A stretch of DNA of 64,000 nt, taken from assembly GCA_021810905.1 (NCBI GenBank), contig JAJZQH010000001.1, positions 248,001 through 312,000 on the forward strand, in the 5' to 3' direction. Position numbers and translations under genes: made by a program. This DNA is from a bacterium. Lineage in GTDB: Bacteria; UBA10199; 2-02-FULL-44-16; JAAZCA01. This document shows positions 1 to 9,038 of this stretch, in pieces. Positions within the stretch are counted from its first letter, which is position 1. Every line of letters starts with the position of its first letter. Below the pieces are notes generated by a model. That model searched no databases and had not been told where the DNA came from. It saw nothing but the letters and a program-made list of their open reading frames with translations.

Positions 1-421
<421 letters not shown>

Positions 422-440
422 ATCTCCCTCCCCGTAAATT

Positions 441-494
441 CAGTTCAAAGTTTAAAGTTCAAAGTTAAAAGTTACTCCTTTCAACTTTTAACTG
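441..494. repeat. Spacer repeat, AGTTAAAAGTT family, copy 1
   Basis: Low-complexity inverted repeat between tuf and tRNA-Thr(GGT). One arm is built of AGTTCAAAGTTTAAAG-like units and the other of CAACTTTTAACTG, so it can fold into a long hairpin in the primary transcript. Related copies lie at 899-987 and 1085-1163. It could serve as a processing signal or simply be a dispersed simple repeat. Confidence 0.7.
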
Positions 495-502
495 CATTCA
501 TG

Positions 503-575
503 AGCCGAGAACGGGAATCGAACCCGTGACCTCATGCTTACCATGCATGTGCTCTACCGACTGAGCTATCTCGGC
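503..575 (-). tRNA. thrT: tRNA-Thr(GGT)
   Basis: Cloverleaf on the minus strand. The acceptor stem GCCGAGA pairs with TCTCGGC, the T arm contains GGTTCGATTCC, and the anticodon loop ATGGTAA gives anticodon GGT for ACC/ACT codons. No 3' CCA is encoded. It is the fourth tRNA of the operon, directly before tuf. Confidence 0.96.
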
Positions 576-589
576 ACTTGGTCCGCCGC

Positions 590-770
590 CATAAATGCCG
601 CGCTGCTGCGTTGCTCCTCCTCAGCACTCCTTGCGGCGTACATTGAGTACGCCTCAGTCGGCTTCGTCGGAGCGCCTTGCCTCGCGGTATTTCTGTCGCC
701 GGCCTCCTCGGGCTGCCTTGCATCTGGGACTTTTTGAGCAGCCTGCGCGCCTTGTCTCACGGCATTTATG
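590..770 (-). mobile_element. MITE-like palindromic element, copy 1
   Basis: An insertion of about 180 bp between tRNA-Gly and tRNA-Thr(GGT). Its ends are an 11-bp perfect inverted repeat, CATAAATGCCG at 590-600 and CGGCATTTATG at 760-770. Read leftwards, the core (727 to 601) starts CAGATGCAAGGC, has a central palindrome around GTACTCAATGTAC and ends GCAACGCAGCAG. The same core order occurs at 18351-18432 inside different terminal repeats. No protein is encoded; the overlapping open frames have no SD and no recognisable domain. Confidence 0.65.
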
Positions 771-819
771 ACGCCCAGGATACCAGTTCATCAATTCATA
801 AAAGAGCATCGTGCGTTTG

Positions 820-891
820 AGCGGGAGACGGGTTTCGAACCCGCGACCCTCAGCTTGGAAGGCTGATGCTCTACCACTGAGCTACTCCCGC
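820..891 (-). tRNA. glyT: tRNA-Gly(TCC)
   Basis: Minus-strand cloverleaf with acceptor GCGGGAG paired to CTCCCGC, a T loop GGTTCGAAACC and an anticodon loop CTTCCAA, giving TCC (reads GGA/GGG). No CCA is encoded. It is the third tRNA of the operon and is separated from the next one by the MITE-like element. Confidence 0.96.
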
Positions 892-898
892 CTGACTT

Positions 899-987
899 CA
901 GTTAAAAGGTTAAAGTTCAAAGTTTAAAGCAACATCCGAGCGCATTCACGATTTCTCTTTAAACTTTTCACTTTCAACTATTAACTG
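899..987. repeat. Spacer repeat, AGTTAAAAGTT family, copy 2
   Basis: Imperfect inverted repeat between tRNA-Tyr and tRNA-Gly. It opens CAGTTAAAAGGTTAAAG and closes with CAACTATTAACTG, with an internal stretch (AAAGCAACATC...GCATTCACGATTT) closely matching the copy at 1085-1163. The near-identical interior suggests the two spacers arose by duplication. Confidence 0.7.
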
Positions 988-995
988 CAGTCATG

Positions 996-1078
996 TGGAG
1001 AGGGGAGGATTCGAACCTCCGAAGGCTAATGCCGGCAGATTTACAGTCTGCTCCCTTTGGCCGCTCGGGAACCTCTCC
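996..1078 (-). tRNA. tyrU: tRNA-Tyr(GTA)
   Basis: Class II tRNA with a long variable arm on the minus strand. The acceptor GGAGAGG pairs with CCTCTCC, the anticodon loop contains TGTAAA (anticodon GTA), and the T arm reads GGAGGTTCGAATCCTCC. Discriminator A; no CCA encoded. Second tRNA of the operon. Confidence 0.96.
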
Positions 1079-1084
1079 CAACTT

Positions 1085-1163
1085 CAGTTAAAAGTTCAAA
1101 GTTTAAAGCAACATCTTAGGCGCTTCACGATTTTCCTTTTAAATTTTCACTTTTAACTTTCAA
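1085..1163. repeat. Spacer repeat, AGTTAAAAGTT family, copy 3
   Basis: Third copy of the intergenic inverted repeat, between tRNA-Thr(TGT) and tRNA-Tyr. It begins CAGTTAAAAGTTCAAAGTTT and ends TTTTAACTTTC. The shared interior with copy 2 makes the two spacers clear relatives. Confidence 0.7.
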
Positions 1164-1173
1164 GTGTCTTTGG

Positions 1174-1246
1174 AGCCGACGGCCGGACTCGAACCGGCGA
1201 CCTGCTGATTACAAATCAGCAGCTCTACCTGCTGAGCTACGTCGGC
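1174..1246 (-). tRNA. thrU: tRNA-Thr(TGT)
   Basis: Minus-strand cloverleaf. The acceptor GCCGACG pairs with CGTCGGC, the anticodon loop TTTGTAA gives TGT (reads ACA/ACG), and the T arm contains GGTTCGAGTCC. First gene of the tRNA-tuf operon. Confidence 0.96.
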
Positions 1247-1305
1247 AAAAAATCACATCCACCCAAAATGAAACTTCGCCGATCCTCGCCGACCATCATT
1301 CGATG

Positions 1306-1342
1306 GTGCGCGTACGTTGAATTTCAATGAACTTACGCGCAC
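1306..1342. repeat. Hairpin-forming inverted repeat in the tRNA operon leader
   Basis: GTGCGCGTACGTT at 1306-1318 faces AACTTACGCGCAC at 1330-1342 with 12 of 13 bases paired and an 11-base loop. It lies between the candidate promoter near 1480-1508 and the first tRNA, so it would be in the leader transcript. Its GTGCG-rich content resembles the inverted repeat at 12603-12689. Confidence 0.55.
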
Positions 1343-1479
1343 GCACGCGCAAAAGCGGTGCGAACGCAATGAATCTCATTCTCTTCAGGGGACGGCTCCG
1401 CGCCATTCCCGATTGATTTTACTGATGAATTTGCCCGCCGCGGATAAGTGACACGCAGCCATTCCAAAAAAGTTTGGAT

Positions 1480-1508
1480 CATTTAGGAGAGAAGTCGAAC
1501 TTTGTCAA
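1480..1508 (-). promoter_or_regulatory. Candidate sigma-70 promoter of the tRNA-tuf operon
   Basis: On the minus strand a perfect TTGACA (1508-1503) is followed after 17 bases by TAAATG (1485-1480), a 3-of-6 match to TATAAT. It is the best promoter-like match in the 298-base gap between rlmB and the first tRNA and would give a leader of about 225 nt. The rest of the gap holds only the hairpin at 1306-1342. Confidence 0.4.
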
Positions 1509-1544
1509 GGTATAAAGAAGATTTCGGTATGGGTTTTGCAATCA

Positions 1545-2294
1545 TTAATATCTGCGCTGTCTTGCGATCTCTCCCAGACATAAGGCCCCTGCAACAGATA
1601 CGTTATACGAAAGAACCGACTCAACCTCCATTGGGATATAGACAATGTCATCGCAATTCTGTTTAACAAGCCGCCTGATACCGCCACCCTCCGACCCAAG
1701 TACCAATACAACATTAAAACCTTTAAAATCAACGTCATATATTGATTTATCACCGCCCGCTTCAGCCGCTGTTGCCCACATCCCCTTCTCCTTAAGATAT
1801 CCCAGAGTCTTTGTCAGGTTGGTGACCTGGGTGACAGGCAAATATTCAGTGGCGCCTGCCGAAGACTTGACGACCGCAGAGGTTACCGCTGCCGCGTTAT
1901 CGCGCGGCAAAATCATTCCGTGAACGCCGAGCAGATATGCAGTTCGCACAAGAGAACCGAGATTCTGCGGATCGGTAATTCCATCGAGCATGATCAAGAA
2001 GGCCTTGCGTGGATCCGCCAGCGAACGCTCGACGACGTCCTCAAGCGACGCATATGCAAAAGGATCCACGCGCGCAGCAACGCCCTGATGTTTATCAGTG
2101 CGCACAAGATGCCCTATCTCCTCCTTGGATACGCGGCGCACGAACACGCCGTGCCTTTGAGCTTCATCCTCGATTCGAATGGACAGCGACTCCTTCCTGC
2201 CGACCGCCAGCAGAACCTCATGACAGCGACGGCGAGCTGCACGCATAACCTCGAGGACAGGATTCACGCCGTAAATTATCTCTGTATTTTTCAT
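1545..2294 (-). CDS. rlmB: RlmB-like 23S rRNA 2'-O-methyltransferase (SpoU/TrmH family)
   Basis: SPOUT-fold enzyme; RlmB members use SAM to methylate the ribose of G2251 in 23S rRNA. At 249 residues it has normal length. An N-terminal substrate-binding domain (about 1-80, with YGVNPVLE and DKHQGVAA) precedes the catalytic domain with motif 1 LDGITDPQNLGSLVRTA (about 104-120), motif 2 VLGSEGGGIRRLV (about 198) and motif 3 LSYNVSVAGAL (about 228). The usual S-LNVSVA form of motif 3 is slightly altered. It lies 100 bp downstream of the EF-G2 gene beyond a hairpin, so it may have its own promoter. The exact target within the RlmB/TrmH group is inferred. Confidence 0.88.
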   Translation of the reverse strand: MKNTEIIYGVNPVLEVMRAARRRCHEVLLAVGRKESLSIRIEDEAQRHGVFVRRVSKEEIGHLVRTDKHQGVAARVDPFAYASLEDVVERSLADPRKAFLIMLDGITDPQNLGSLVRTAYLLGVHGMILPRDNAAAVTSAVVKSSAGATEYLPVTQVTNLTKTLGYLKEKGMWATAAEAGGDKSIYDVDFKGFNVVLVLGSEGGGIRRLVKQNCDDIVYIPMEVESVLSYNVSVAGALCLGEIARQRRY

Positions 2295-2338
2295 GACAAT
2301 TCGCAGACTCGCAACGCCCTTGGGTTAGTTACAAACAT

Positions 2339-2367
2339 GAGGGGGCCGCATCTTTGCTGGCCCCCTC
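2339..2367 (-). terminator. Hairpin after the EF-G2-type gene
   Basis: Perfect 9-bp stem GAGGGGGCC / GGCCCCCTC with an 11-base loop, 27 bp past the stop of the EF-G2 gene in its direction of transcription. Only a weak T-rich tract follows, so termination may be partial and allow read-through into rlmB. Confidence 0.55.
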
Positions 2368-2393
2368 GTTTGCCGCGCAGCTTGAACATAGTA

Positions 2394-4463
2394 TCACACC
2401 TTCTTCTGCTCCTGCTCGCGTTTAGTTTCATCTATCACCTTCTGCGCGATGTGCGAAGGAACAGCTTCATAGTGAGAGAAAGTCATAGTGTAACTTCCGG
2501 CGCCGCTCGTAATTGATTTGAGGCTCGCTGAATATTGATAGAGCTCCGCGAGCGGAACCTTAGCGCGGATTATTCCGGCGTCCATTCCCGCAACGCGGCC
2601 GCGGCGCTGGCTGATATCGCTGGAGAGATCGCCCATGTATTCTTGAGGACTGTATACTTCGAGATCGACGACCGGCTCAAGCAGTTGCGGTGCGGCTTCT
2701 GTCATCGCATTTTTGAACGCAAGCACTCCCGCGATCTGGAATGACATGTCAGACGAATCTACGTCGTGATACGAACCGTCGAATACCGTGACCCTGAGAT
2801 CGACAACCGGGTAGCCGGCAAGAGTGCCCTTCTGCATCGCATCGCGAACGCCCTTCTCCACTGCCGGAACGTACTTATTCGGAATCGAGCCTCCCACAAT
2901 CGCATCGACGAACTCGAAGCCTCCGCCAGCCGCGAGGGGCTCGAGCCTCAGCCAGCAGTCTCCGTACTGCCCGTGTCCGCCGGACTGTTTCTTATGCTTT
3001 CCTTGTTTCTCTGATTTTCTGGTGATCCTCTCGCGGTAGGGAATATGCGGTTTGCCGAGATCAACCTCCACGCCGTATCGCTCGTTGAGCCGCTTGATCA
3101 TGACGTCTATCTGAATCTCGCCCATCGCCGTGACGATAGTCTCGGAAAATTCCTTGTCTATGTGATACGAAAAAGTCGGATCGATCTCCGTAAGTTTGGA
3201 GAGGCCGATCCCAAGCTTGTCCTGATCTTTTTTTGCCTTTGGGATTACAGCCATCGGCACAACCGGTTTCGGGAACTGTATCGGATCGAGCAGCAGCGTA
3301 TGGGATTTGCTGGTGAATATATCGTTGATGCGCGTAGTCTTCAATTTTGCAACCGCGGCTATGTCGCCCGCGGGTGCAGCCTCTGTTTCCATTCTATCCT
3401 TGCCGCGCATGACGAGCAGATGTCCCATGCGCTCCGACGCATTCTGCGTACCATTGTACACGTCATCGCCGGATGAGATTGTTCCCGAGTACATGCGGAA
3501 GTAAAACACGTCTCCAATGCCGGGATCGGACGTCGTCTTGAAGACGCGCGCAAGTACGGATCCGGAAGGATCGGCAGTAAGATCTACTGCCGAACCATCG
3601 GCGCGCTTGGCCTTGATCGGAGGCATGTCCGCAGGACTCGGGAAGTCATCGGCGATGGCGGTGAGAAATGCATCGATCGCTATATTCTTAAAGGCGCAGC
3701 CGACAAATATCGGACACAACCCGCCGTTCGCGATACCCTTTGCCACTCCCTTTTTCATATCTTCCTGCGATAACTCCCCTGCCTCAAGATATTTTTCGAG
3801 CAGCTTTTCATCGCTCTCCGCTATCGCCTCCATGAGTGCAGTGCGAAGTTCCGCAGCGTTCGCCGTCATGTCTGCGGGCACTTCACTCTCCTTGAGGTTG
3901 CCGCCATCGTAGAGATAGGCCTTCATGTTGAGCAGGTCCACGACACCCTTGAAGCCGTTGCCGTTGCCCACCGGGAGGTGGAATACCGCCGCCTTGGGCG
4001 CTATTTTTTCTCTGATGGATGCCACTGCGGAATCAAAATCCGCTCGCTCCGCATCTGCCTTATTTATGAAAAAAGCCCTCGGCGTGCCGGCCTTTTTGAC
4101 GAAGCTTTCAAGCATCAAGGTCTGAACTTCGACGCCATTGACTGAATCTATAAGGAAGACTGCAATATCTGCAACTTTCACCGCGCCGACCGCGTCTCCA
4201 ATAAAATCTGCATAGCCGGGCGTATCTATTATATTTATCTTCGTCCCCTTCCATTCGACGGGAACCACCTTCGAGTTGATGCTCTGCCTGCGCTCCACTT
4301 CAAGAGTGTCATAATCAATGATTGAGTTGCCTTCATCCACCCGCCCCATTCGCCCGGTCGCCTTTGTAGCGAAGAGCGCGGCCTCGACAAAACTCGTCTT
4401 CCCTACGCCCTTTGCCCCGATGAGAGCTATATTTCTGATATTCGGAGTTTCGTATCTCTTCAC
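2394..4463 (-). CDS. EF-G2-type translational GTPase
   Basis: A 689-residue EF-G-like GTPase of the family that accompanies canonical EF-G in many bacteria; its cellular role is less defined than that of FusA. G1 is GAKGVGKT (16-23), G3 DTPG (80-83) and G4 NKAD (134-137). The switch I segment RRQSINSK (58-65) differs from the RGITI of canonical EF-G, typical of this subgroup. Domains II to V follow in normal order, with domain IV around QSGGHGQYGD and the C-terminal SDISQRRGRV motif of domain V. The normal partners of canonical fusA (rpsL, rpsG, tuf directly adjacent) are absent, which supports EF-G2. An AGGAGG-like SD precedes the ATG. Confidence 0.9.
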   Translation of the reverse strand: MKRYETPNIRNIALIGAKGVGKTSFVEAALFATKATGRMGRVDEGNSIIDYDTLEVERRQSINSKVVPVEWKGTKINIIDTPGYADFIGDAVGAVKVADIAVFLIDSVNGVEVQTLMLESFVKKAGTPRAFFINKADAERADFDSAVASIREKIAPKAAVFHLPVGNGNGFKGVVDLLNMKAYLYDGGNLKESEVPADMTANAAELRTALMEAIAESDEKLLEKYLEAGELSQEDMKKGVAKGIANGGLCPIFVGCAFKNIAIDAFLTAIADDFPSPADMPPIKAKRADGSAVDLTADPSGSVLARVFKTTSDPGIGDVFYFRMYSGTISSGDDVYNGTQNASERMGHLLVMRGKDRMETEAAPAGDIAAVAKLKTTRINDIFTSKSHTLLLDPIQFPKPVVPMAVIPKAKKDQDKLGIGLSKLTEIDPTFSYHIDKEFSETIVTAMGEIQIDVMIKRLNERYGVEVDLGKPHIPYRERITRKSEKQGKHKKQSGGHGQYGDCWLRLEPLAAGGGFEFVDAIVGGSIPNKYVPAVEKGVRDAMQKGTLAGYPVVDLRVTVFDGSYHDVDSSDMSFQIAGVLAFKNAMTEAAPQLLEPVVDLEVYSPQEYMGDLSSDISQRRGRVAGMDAGIIRAKVPLAELYQYSASLKSITSGAGSYTMTFSHYEAVPSHIAQKVIDETKREQEQKKV

Positions 4464-4565
4464 ATGAGCCTCCTTGGAGTTAGAAGCTGCTGGAGCGTTG
4501 GTCTGTAACGCACCTCTCTCTCTTAAATCAATAAGGAATTTTGAAAACGGGCTCTAACCTGGCAA

Positions 4566-4943
4566 TCAGAGGGGATTTATCGTGAAGGCCTTCTCGACGC
4601 CGGCAATCAACTCTTCCTTTCCGAACGGCTTGTAGAGGTATACCTCTATTCCACCACTACGAATGAATTTTTCTACACGCGCACCGGACGGGGAACCGGA
4701 AATTGCTATGACACGTGCATCAGGCCTAATACGTTTTATCTCGGCGCATGCATCCGCTCCGTCCATACCAGGCATAATAAGATCCATCATCACCAGATCA
4801 AAGGCTTCGTGCTCCGCAAGACGTACAGCCTCTTCTCCGGAATAGGCCTTTTTAACTTCATAGCCTGCCCGCGTGAGAATAAGCTCGATCCCCTCGCATA
4901 TGCTCGGTTCGTCATCAACGACCAACACTTTTTTCTTCGACAT
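4566..4943 (-). CDS. Single-domain response regulator (CheY-like)
   Basis: A 125-residue receiver with no output domain. It has the acidic pair D10-D11, the phospho-acceptor D54 in MMDLIMPGMDG, S82 in AISGS and K105 in LYKPF. It lies 103 bp downstream of a hybrid-free histidine kinase and in the same direction, so it is the likely phosphoryl acceptor. Acting without a DNA-binding domain, it would work by protein contact or as a relay. The function of the pathway cannot be read from the window. Confidence 0.92.
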   Translation of the reverse strand: MSKKKVLVVDDEPSICEGIELILTRAGYEVKKAYSGEEAVRLAEHEAFDLVMMDLIMPGMDGADACAEIKRIRPDARVIAISGSPSGARVEKFIRSGGIEVYLYKPFGKEELIAGVEKAFTINPL

Positions 4944-5046
4944 TGCGCGCCCTCCAATGTGCCATATGTATCATGGTAACCCGAACCAAAAAACGGCTCC
5001 ACGGCACTCGACGTCATGTCTCAATTTTCCACAATAGGCTAAACCA

Positions 5047-7959
5047 TCAATGATTGCCAGTGTCTATTGGCAGAATCACGGAGAAGGTCGTTCCCTTACC
5101 CACGGCACTCTCTACTCGAATCCTGCCGTTGTATCTTTCAACTATTTCCCTGGCTATTGAAAGGCCGAGACCGAGCCCTCGCTTCTTTCCTTTTGAGCTG
5201 AAGAACGGCTCAAATATCTTATCAAGATTTTCGGCGGCAATCCCATTGCCCGTATCCGATATGCGAACCTCCACACCCTCCATCGTCTTCATGGTAACAA
5301 CGGTCAACATCCCACCGTGCTCCATCGCGTCGACAGCATTGTTGATGACGTTGAGGAAAACCTGCTCAAGCTCGCCTACGTTCGCTTCAATCAAGAGCGG
5401 CTCGTCAGAAAACTGACGCACGGCCGATATGGCGCTTTTTTGCAGTTCCAGGGACGTGAATTCAAGGATCCCCTTGATCGCCAGATTGATATCAATCCGT
5501 TTCCGCGTCGGCGCGCCGCGCCTGCTGATCATGGCGAGCGAGAGCATGCACTCTATGACGTGCTGCATTCCTTCCAGGGACCTGCGAAGCGACTGTAGTT
5601 TATCACATGGCCCCCGCAGCTCACGGCAGTCCTCCAGCAGGTCATCGACCATGAGCAGAGAGCCGCAGAGCGGGCTGTTGAGCTGGTGTGCAATGCCTGC
5701 GCCCATACGCCCCATCGCTGCCAGCTTCGATGATGAAAAAAGCACCGCCCTCGCCTGGTCCAGCTCCTTTGACCGTGCATCGACAAGCTGTTCGAGGTTT
5801 TCCGAGTATTGTTTAAGCTGTTCTTCGTATCGCTTGCGCTCAGTGATATCTCTCGACAACCCAAGTACGGCCGTCACCTCTCCGTTCTCATCCTTGAGCG
5901 GAACCAATCTCGTATCGAGACAGATTTCGCCAGCCAGAAAGCGAGTGCCCTCTATGATGTGCGCTGAGGCGCCGCTATTGAAGACCTGCTGCAAACCTTC
6001 ACGCTGTCTATCGTTCTCAGGATTTTTGAAGAGGATGCTTCTGGGATTGCCGATAACCTCATGAGGCGCCATTCCTAGCGCCCTTGCACCATAGCTGTTC
6101 ACGTATTGCACGATATCGTCTCTGCCTACTACGAAGATGAAGTCCTCTGACGATTCCGCGAGCGATCTGTAGAGGAGCTCGTTCTTGCGCGCCTCTTCTT
6201 CCGCCCTCTTTCGCTCGGTGATGTCGCGGGCGTATGCAATTATACCTTTAACTTTTCCAGTGGCGTCGTCGATCATCGGATAGTTGAAAAGATCGAGCCA
6301 CCCAACCACGCTGCCGTCGGCTCCAATCTTCGGAACTACTTCATTGCCTGGTATTCCACATGTGAGCAGCTTGCGGTTCGGACAGTTCTCGCATTCGTGC
6401 GTTCGCCCACGGAAAGCCTCATAACATTTCTTCCCTACGAGGGGCATGGCATGCGCGAACCAACGTTCAATGGTAGGGTTTACGCGGAGGATCGTAAAAT
6501 CATTATCGATAACGTAGATGCCGTCCTGGATACTGGAAAAGACGTTGGCCAGAAATCGCTCGTCCGCTCGCAGCTTCTCTTCAACGCGTTTGCGCTCGGA
6601 GATATCCCTGACCACGGCCAGCAATCGGGGAACTCCGCCGATCGTTGCGTGTTTGAGGTTCACTTCGACCCAGAACAACCTGCCGGATTTATCCTTCGCC
6701 ATCCACTCAAACAACTGCGGCTGGCCGCCTGCGGCAGCTTGTATCCGATCCAAGGCGTCATTCTGCGTGTAGGGCGATTCGCCGGCGCTTAAGTCCTCAA
6801 CCTTGAGGCGCAAGGCCTCATCAGGCGTATATCTGTACATCTCGCACATCTTCTGATTCACATCGACTATGTCGCCGCTTAGCATGTCGTGAATGAAGAT
6901 GGCGTCGTTGGCCGCGTTAAATATAGCGCGATAATTCGCCTCCGCTTCGTATTGCTTGCGGTAGAACCTGGCGAGCCTCCTCCTCAAGAAAAAGAGCGCT
7001 CCCAGCCAAAAGATGACAATCGCAGCCAACGACAAGGCGATGACAATCACCGCGCGCTCTTTAATGGGCCGATAGATTTCATCGACATCCATCTTTGTCT
7101 CGAGGAACCAGTTCGTATCGGGTATTTCCTCCACCACGGCGATTACCGGAACGCCCCTGTAATCGACTCCTTCTATGACTCCCCTTTCACCAAGAACGGC
7201 TCTGACTGATGGAATATCTATGCTTGATACGTGCCGCTGGAGCCTGAGTGCGGTTCCGCGCATATGTCTCAGCTCATTAAGGAAAATAACGTTTTCATTC
7301 TCATGGCGGAAGAGAAGGGTCTCAGACGAAAAGCTCGATGTGGGTTGCGCCTGAATCAACGGGAAGAGAAAACGGTCTGGATTAATATTCAGGATCACCA
7401 TCGCTATGGGTTTGCTTTCAGGACGCCGGTCGAGCAGAACAGGAACGAGCATGGTCATGAGGACTCTGCCGCTGCGCTCGTCGCGATACAGATCTGACAA
7501 CACCATATTATTGGATTCATTCGCCTTGGAGATAAGGTCGCGTATACCGGCGCCTTGAGGCATGACATCTTCTTCCGTCGCGAGTCTCTCGGAGCCGTTC
7601 TCATCCAGGATGATGAGGTTCTCATATTCGTCGGATACCATCTGCGCCTTCATCCAGCGGAGCAGCTCTTCCTTTAAAGATGCATTCCCGGTCTTGAGCC
7701 ACCGTTCCACCATCGGCGGAAGAAAAGGATTGTCGAAGATGCGCCGCCCGTCCGAGCGCCTCTCCCCAAGCCAGTTTGTGATCTGTTCGACTTTGAGGTG
7801 CGCGACGATTGATAGTTCGGCGTTCTCATCCTGCACCATCTGCGATTTTTCATTGCTGAAATAGAGAAACCCCACAGCAGCGACGGCAAGGACAAACAAG
7901 GAAAAGCCCGCCGCAAAAAGCCACGGTAATTTCCGGCCGGCGGGTCCGTATTCTTTCAT
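5047..7959 (-). CDS. Membrane sensor histidine kinase with an extracytoplasmic domain and three PAS domains
   Basis: Large 970-residue sensor kinase. A transmembrane segment (about 10-30) and a second one (about 302-324) bracket an extracytoplasmic Cache-like sensor region of about 270 residues. Three PAS domains follow, each closing with a RDI(S/T)ERKR motif; the second contains a cysteine group with the core CENCPN. The phosphorylation site is H758 in GIAHQLNSPL, where Gln follows the His instead of the common Glu. The C-terminal ATPase has the N box NVINNAVDAM, G1 SDTGNGI and G2 GLGLGLSI. It starts 16 bp after the PAS-only gene and precedes the receiver, so the three form one operon. The ligand is unknown. 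Confidence 0.9.
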   Translation of the reverse strand: MKEYGPAGRKLPWLFAAGFSLFVLAVAAVGFLYFSNEKSQMVQDENAELSIVAHLKVEQITNWLGERRSDGRRIFDNPFLPPMVERWLKTGNASLKEELLRWMKAQMVSDEYENLIILDENGSERLATEEDVMPQGAGIRDLISKANESNNMVLSDLYRDERSGRVLMTMLVPVLLDRRPESKPIAMVILNINPDRFLFPLIQAQPTSSFSSETLLFRHENENVIFLNELRHMRGTALRLQRHVSSIDIPSVRAVLGERGVIEGVDYRGVPVIAVVEEIPDTNWFLETKMDVDEIYRPIKERAVIVIALSLAAIVIFWLGALFFLRRRLARFYRKQYEAEANYRAIFNAANDAIFIHDMLSGDIVDVNQKMCEMYRYTPDEALRLKVEDLSAGESPYTQNDALDRIQAAAGGQPQLFEWMAKDKSGRLFWVEVNLKHATIGGVPRLLAVVRDISERKRVEEKLRADERFLANVFSSIQDGIYVIDNDFTILRVNPTIERWFAHAMPLVGKKCYEAFRGRTHECENCPNRKLLTCGIPGNEVVPKIGADGSVVGWLDLFNYPMIDDATGKVKGIIAYARDITERKRAEEEARKNELLYRSLAESSEDFIFVVGRDDIVQYVNSYGARALGMAPHEVIGNPRSILFKNPENDRQREGLQQVFNSGASAHIIEGTRFLAGEICLDTRLVPLKDENGEVTAVLGLSRDITERKRYEEQLKQYSENLEQLVDARSKELDQARAVLFSSSKLAAMGRMGAGIAHQLNSPLCGSLLMVDDLLEDCRELRGPCDKLQSLRRSLEGMQHVIECMLSLAMISRRGAPTRKRIDINLAIKGILEFTSLELQKSAISAVRQFSDEPLLIEANVGELEQVFLNVINNAVDAMEHGGMLTVVTMKTMEGVEVRISDTGNGIAAENLDKIFEPFFSSKGKKRGLGLGLSIAREIVERYNGRIRVESAVGKGTTFSVILPIDTGNH

Positions 7960-7975
7960 AGTAAGCCGTTCTCCG

Positions 7976-8962
7976 TCATACCTTGTATTTTGGTTGTTCG
8001 CCCATCTTCCTCAGCAACTCGTTCACTTCTTTCTTCACCTCGATGATCCTCTCTTCTCTTCCAATCATGAATCTGTTGAGTTTTTCTATCTCCGACATCC
8101 TCTTCTTAATTTCCTGCTCAGAACTCATTTTTTCCGAGACGTCCCTCACAAGTGCCCACAAGCCATTGGGAATTCCTTCCTCATCCTTCATCAGCCACAT
8201 TCGAACCACGACTGGAAATATAACGCCGTCTTGTCTGATATTTTCCTTCTCGTATTCTCCGCTGTCGCCTTCCTTCATCACCCTCGCCAAAGCGCTTTCG
8301 TCCGCATCATGCCATTTCGCGGGCGTTATATCGCTCAAATGTATGCCGATCATCTCCGCCTGTGCGTAGCCCAACATATTGAGCATGGCCTTGTTGGCCT
8401 CGAGAATACGACCATGTAAATCAGCAAAGACGATTCCGTCTCGTATCGACTCGAATATGCCCCTGAATTTTCGCTCGGACATGCGGATCATATCCTCCCC
8501 GCGTTTGCGTTCCGCAATGTCGCGTTCTACGGCCCACATGCCGATGGGATCGCCTTTCTCATTTTTTCTCAGCCAGACCCTGACCGACACCGGCACCACC
8601 GATCCGTCCTTTCTGTAATGTTCCTTCTCGATAATGCCGGTATCCCCGTCTCTCATGAGCCTTTTCAGCGCTTCGCGATCGATATCCGCCCATTTCTTCG
8701 GCGTAATCTCCATCAGGTTGACGCCAATCATTTCGCTCAAGGTATAGCCATGCATATCTAGAAAAGCCCTATTCGCATCTAGCACGCGCAAGTCCAAATC
8801 CAGGAAAACGATACCATCCTTGATGGACTCATACATGCCGCGGAATTTCTCCTCGCTCTCCTTGATGGCAGCTTCGGCTCGCGAGCGCTCCGCGGATTCT
8901 GCTTTCTCCGTCAGGACACTTTCACCGCTGTTATCGGCAATGTCTGATTTGTAGATCGACAT
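7976..8962 (-). CDS. Double-PAS protein without an output domain
   Basis: A soluble 328-residue protein with two very similar PAS domains (about 40-155 and 165-280), each starting EEKFRGMYESI- or ERKFRGIFESI-like and ending in RDI(A)ERK or RDVSEK. The similarity suggests internal duplication. The C-terminus is a coiled coil (about 282-325, LNRFMIGREERIIEVKKE) of the kind that normally links PAS domains to a kinase or cyclase, but the protein ends there. It starts after a GGGGG SD and sits directly before the sensor kinase gene, so it may work in trans as a sensory partner. Confidence 0.88.
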   Translation of the reverse strand: MSIYKSDIADNSGESVLTEKAESAERSRAEAAIKESEEKFRGMYESIKDGIVFLDLDLRVLDANRAFLDMHGYTLSEMIGVNLMEITPKKWADIDREALKRLMRDGDTGIIEKEHYRKDGSVVPVSVRVWLRKNEKGDPIGMWAVERDIAERKRGEDMIRMSERKFRGIFESIRDGIVFADLHGRILEANKAMLNMLGYAQAEMIGIHLSDITPAKWHDADESALARVMKEGDSGEYEKENIRQDGVIFPVVVRMWLMKDEEGIPNGLWALVRDVSEKMSSEQEIKKRMSEIEKLNRFMIGREERIIEVKKEVNELLRKMGEQPKYKV

Positions 8963-9038
8963 ATTCCCCCGTTATTTCGTGGGGTGAATAGTAACCGTAA
9001 TCGATGTGCGTGACAAGGAATTCGGATTCAAAAGGAAC

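Noticed and set aside
538-760. Short open frames across the stretch between tRNA-Gly and tRNA-Thr
   Set aside because: They read through the MITE-like element and a tRNA, have no SD and change with frame; the sequence is explained by the inverted-repeat element.
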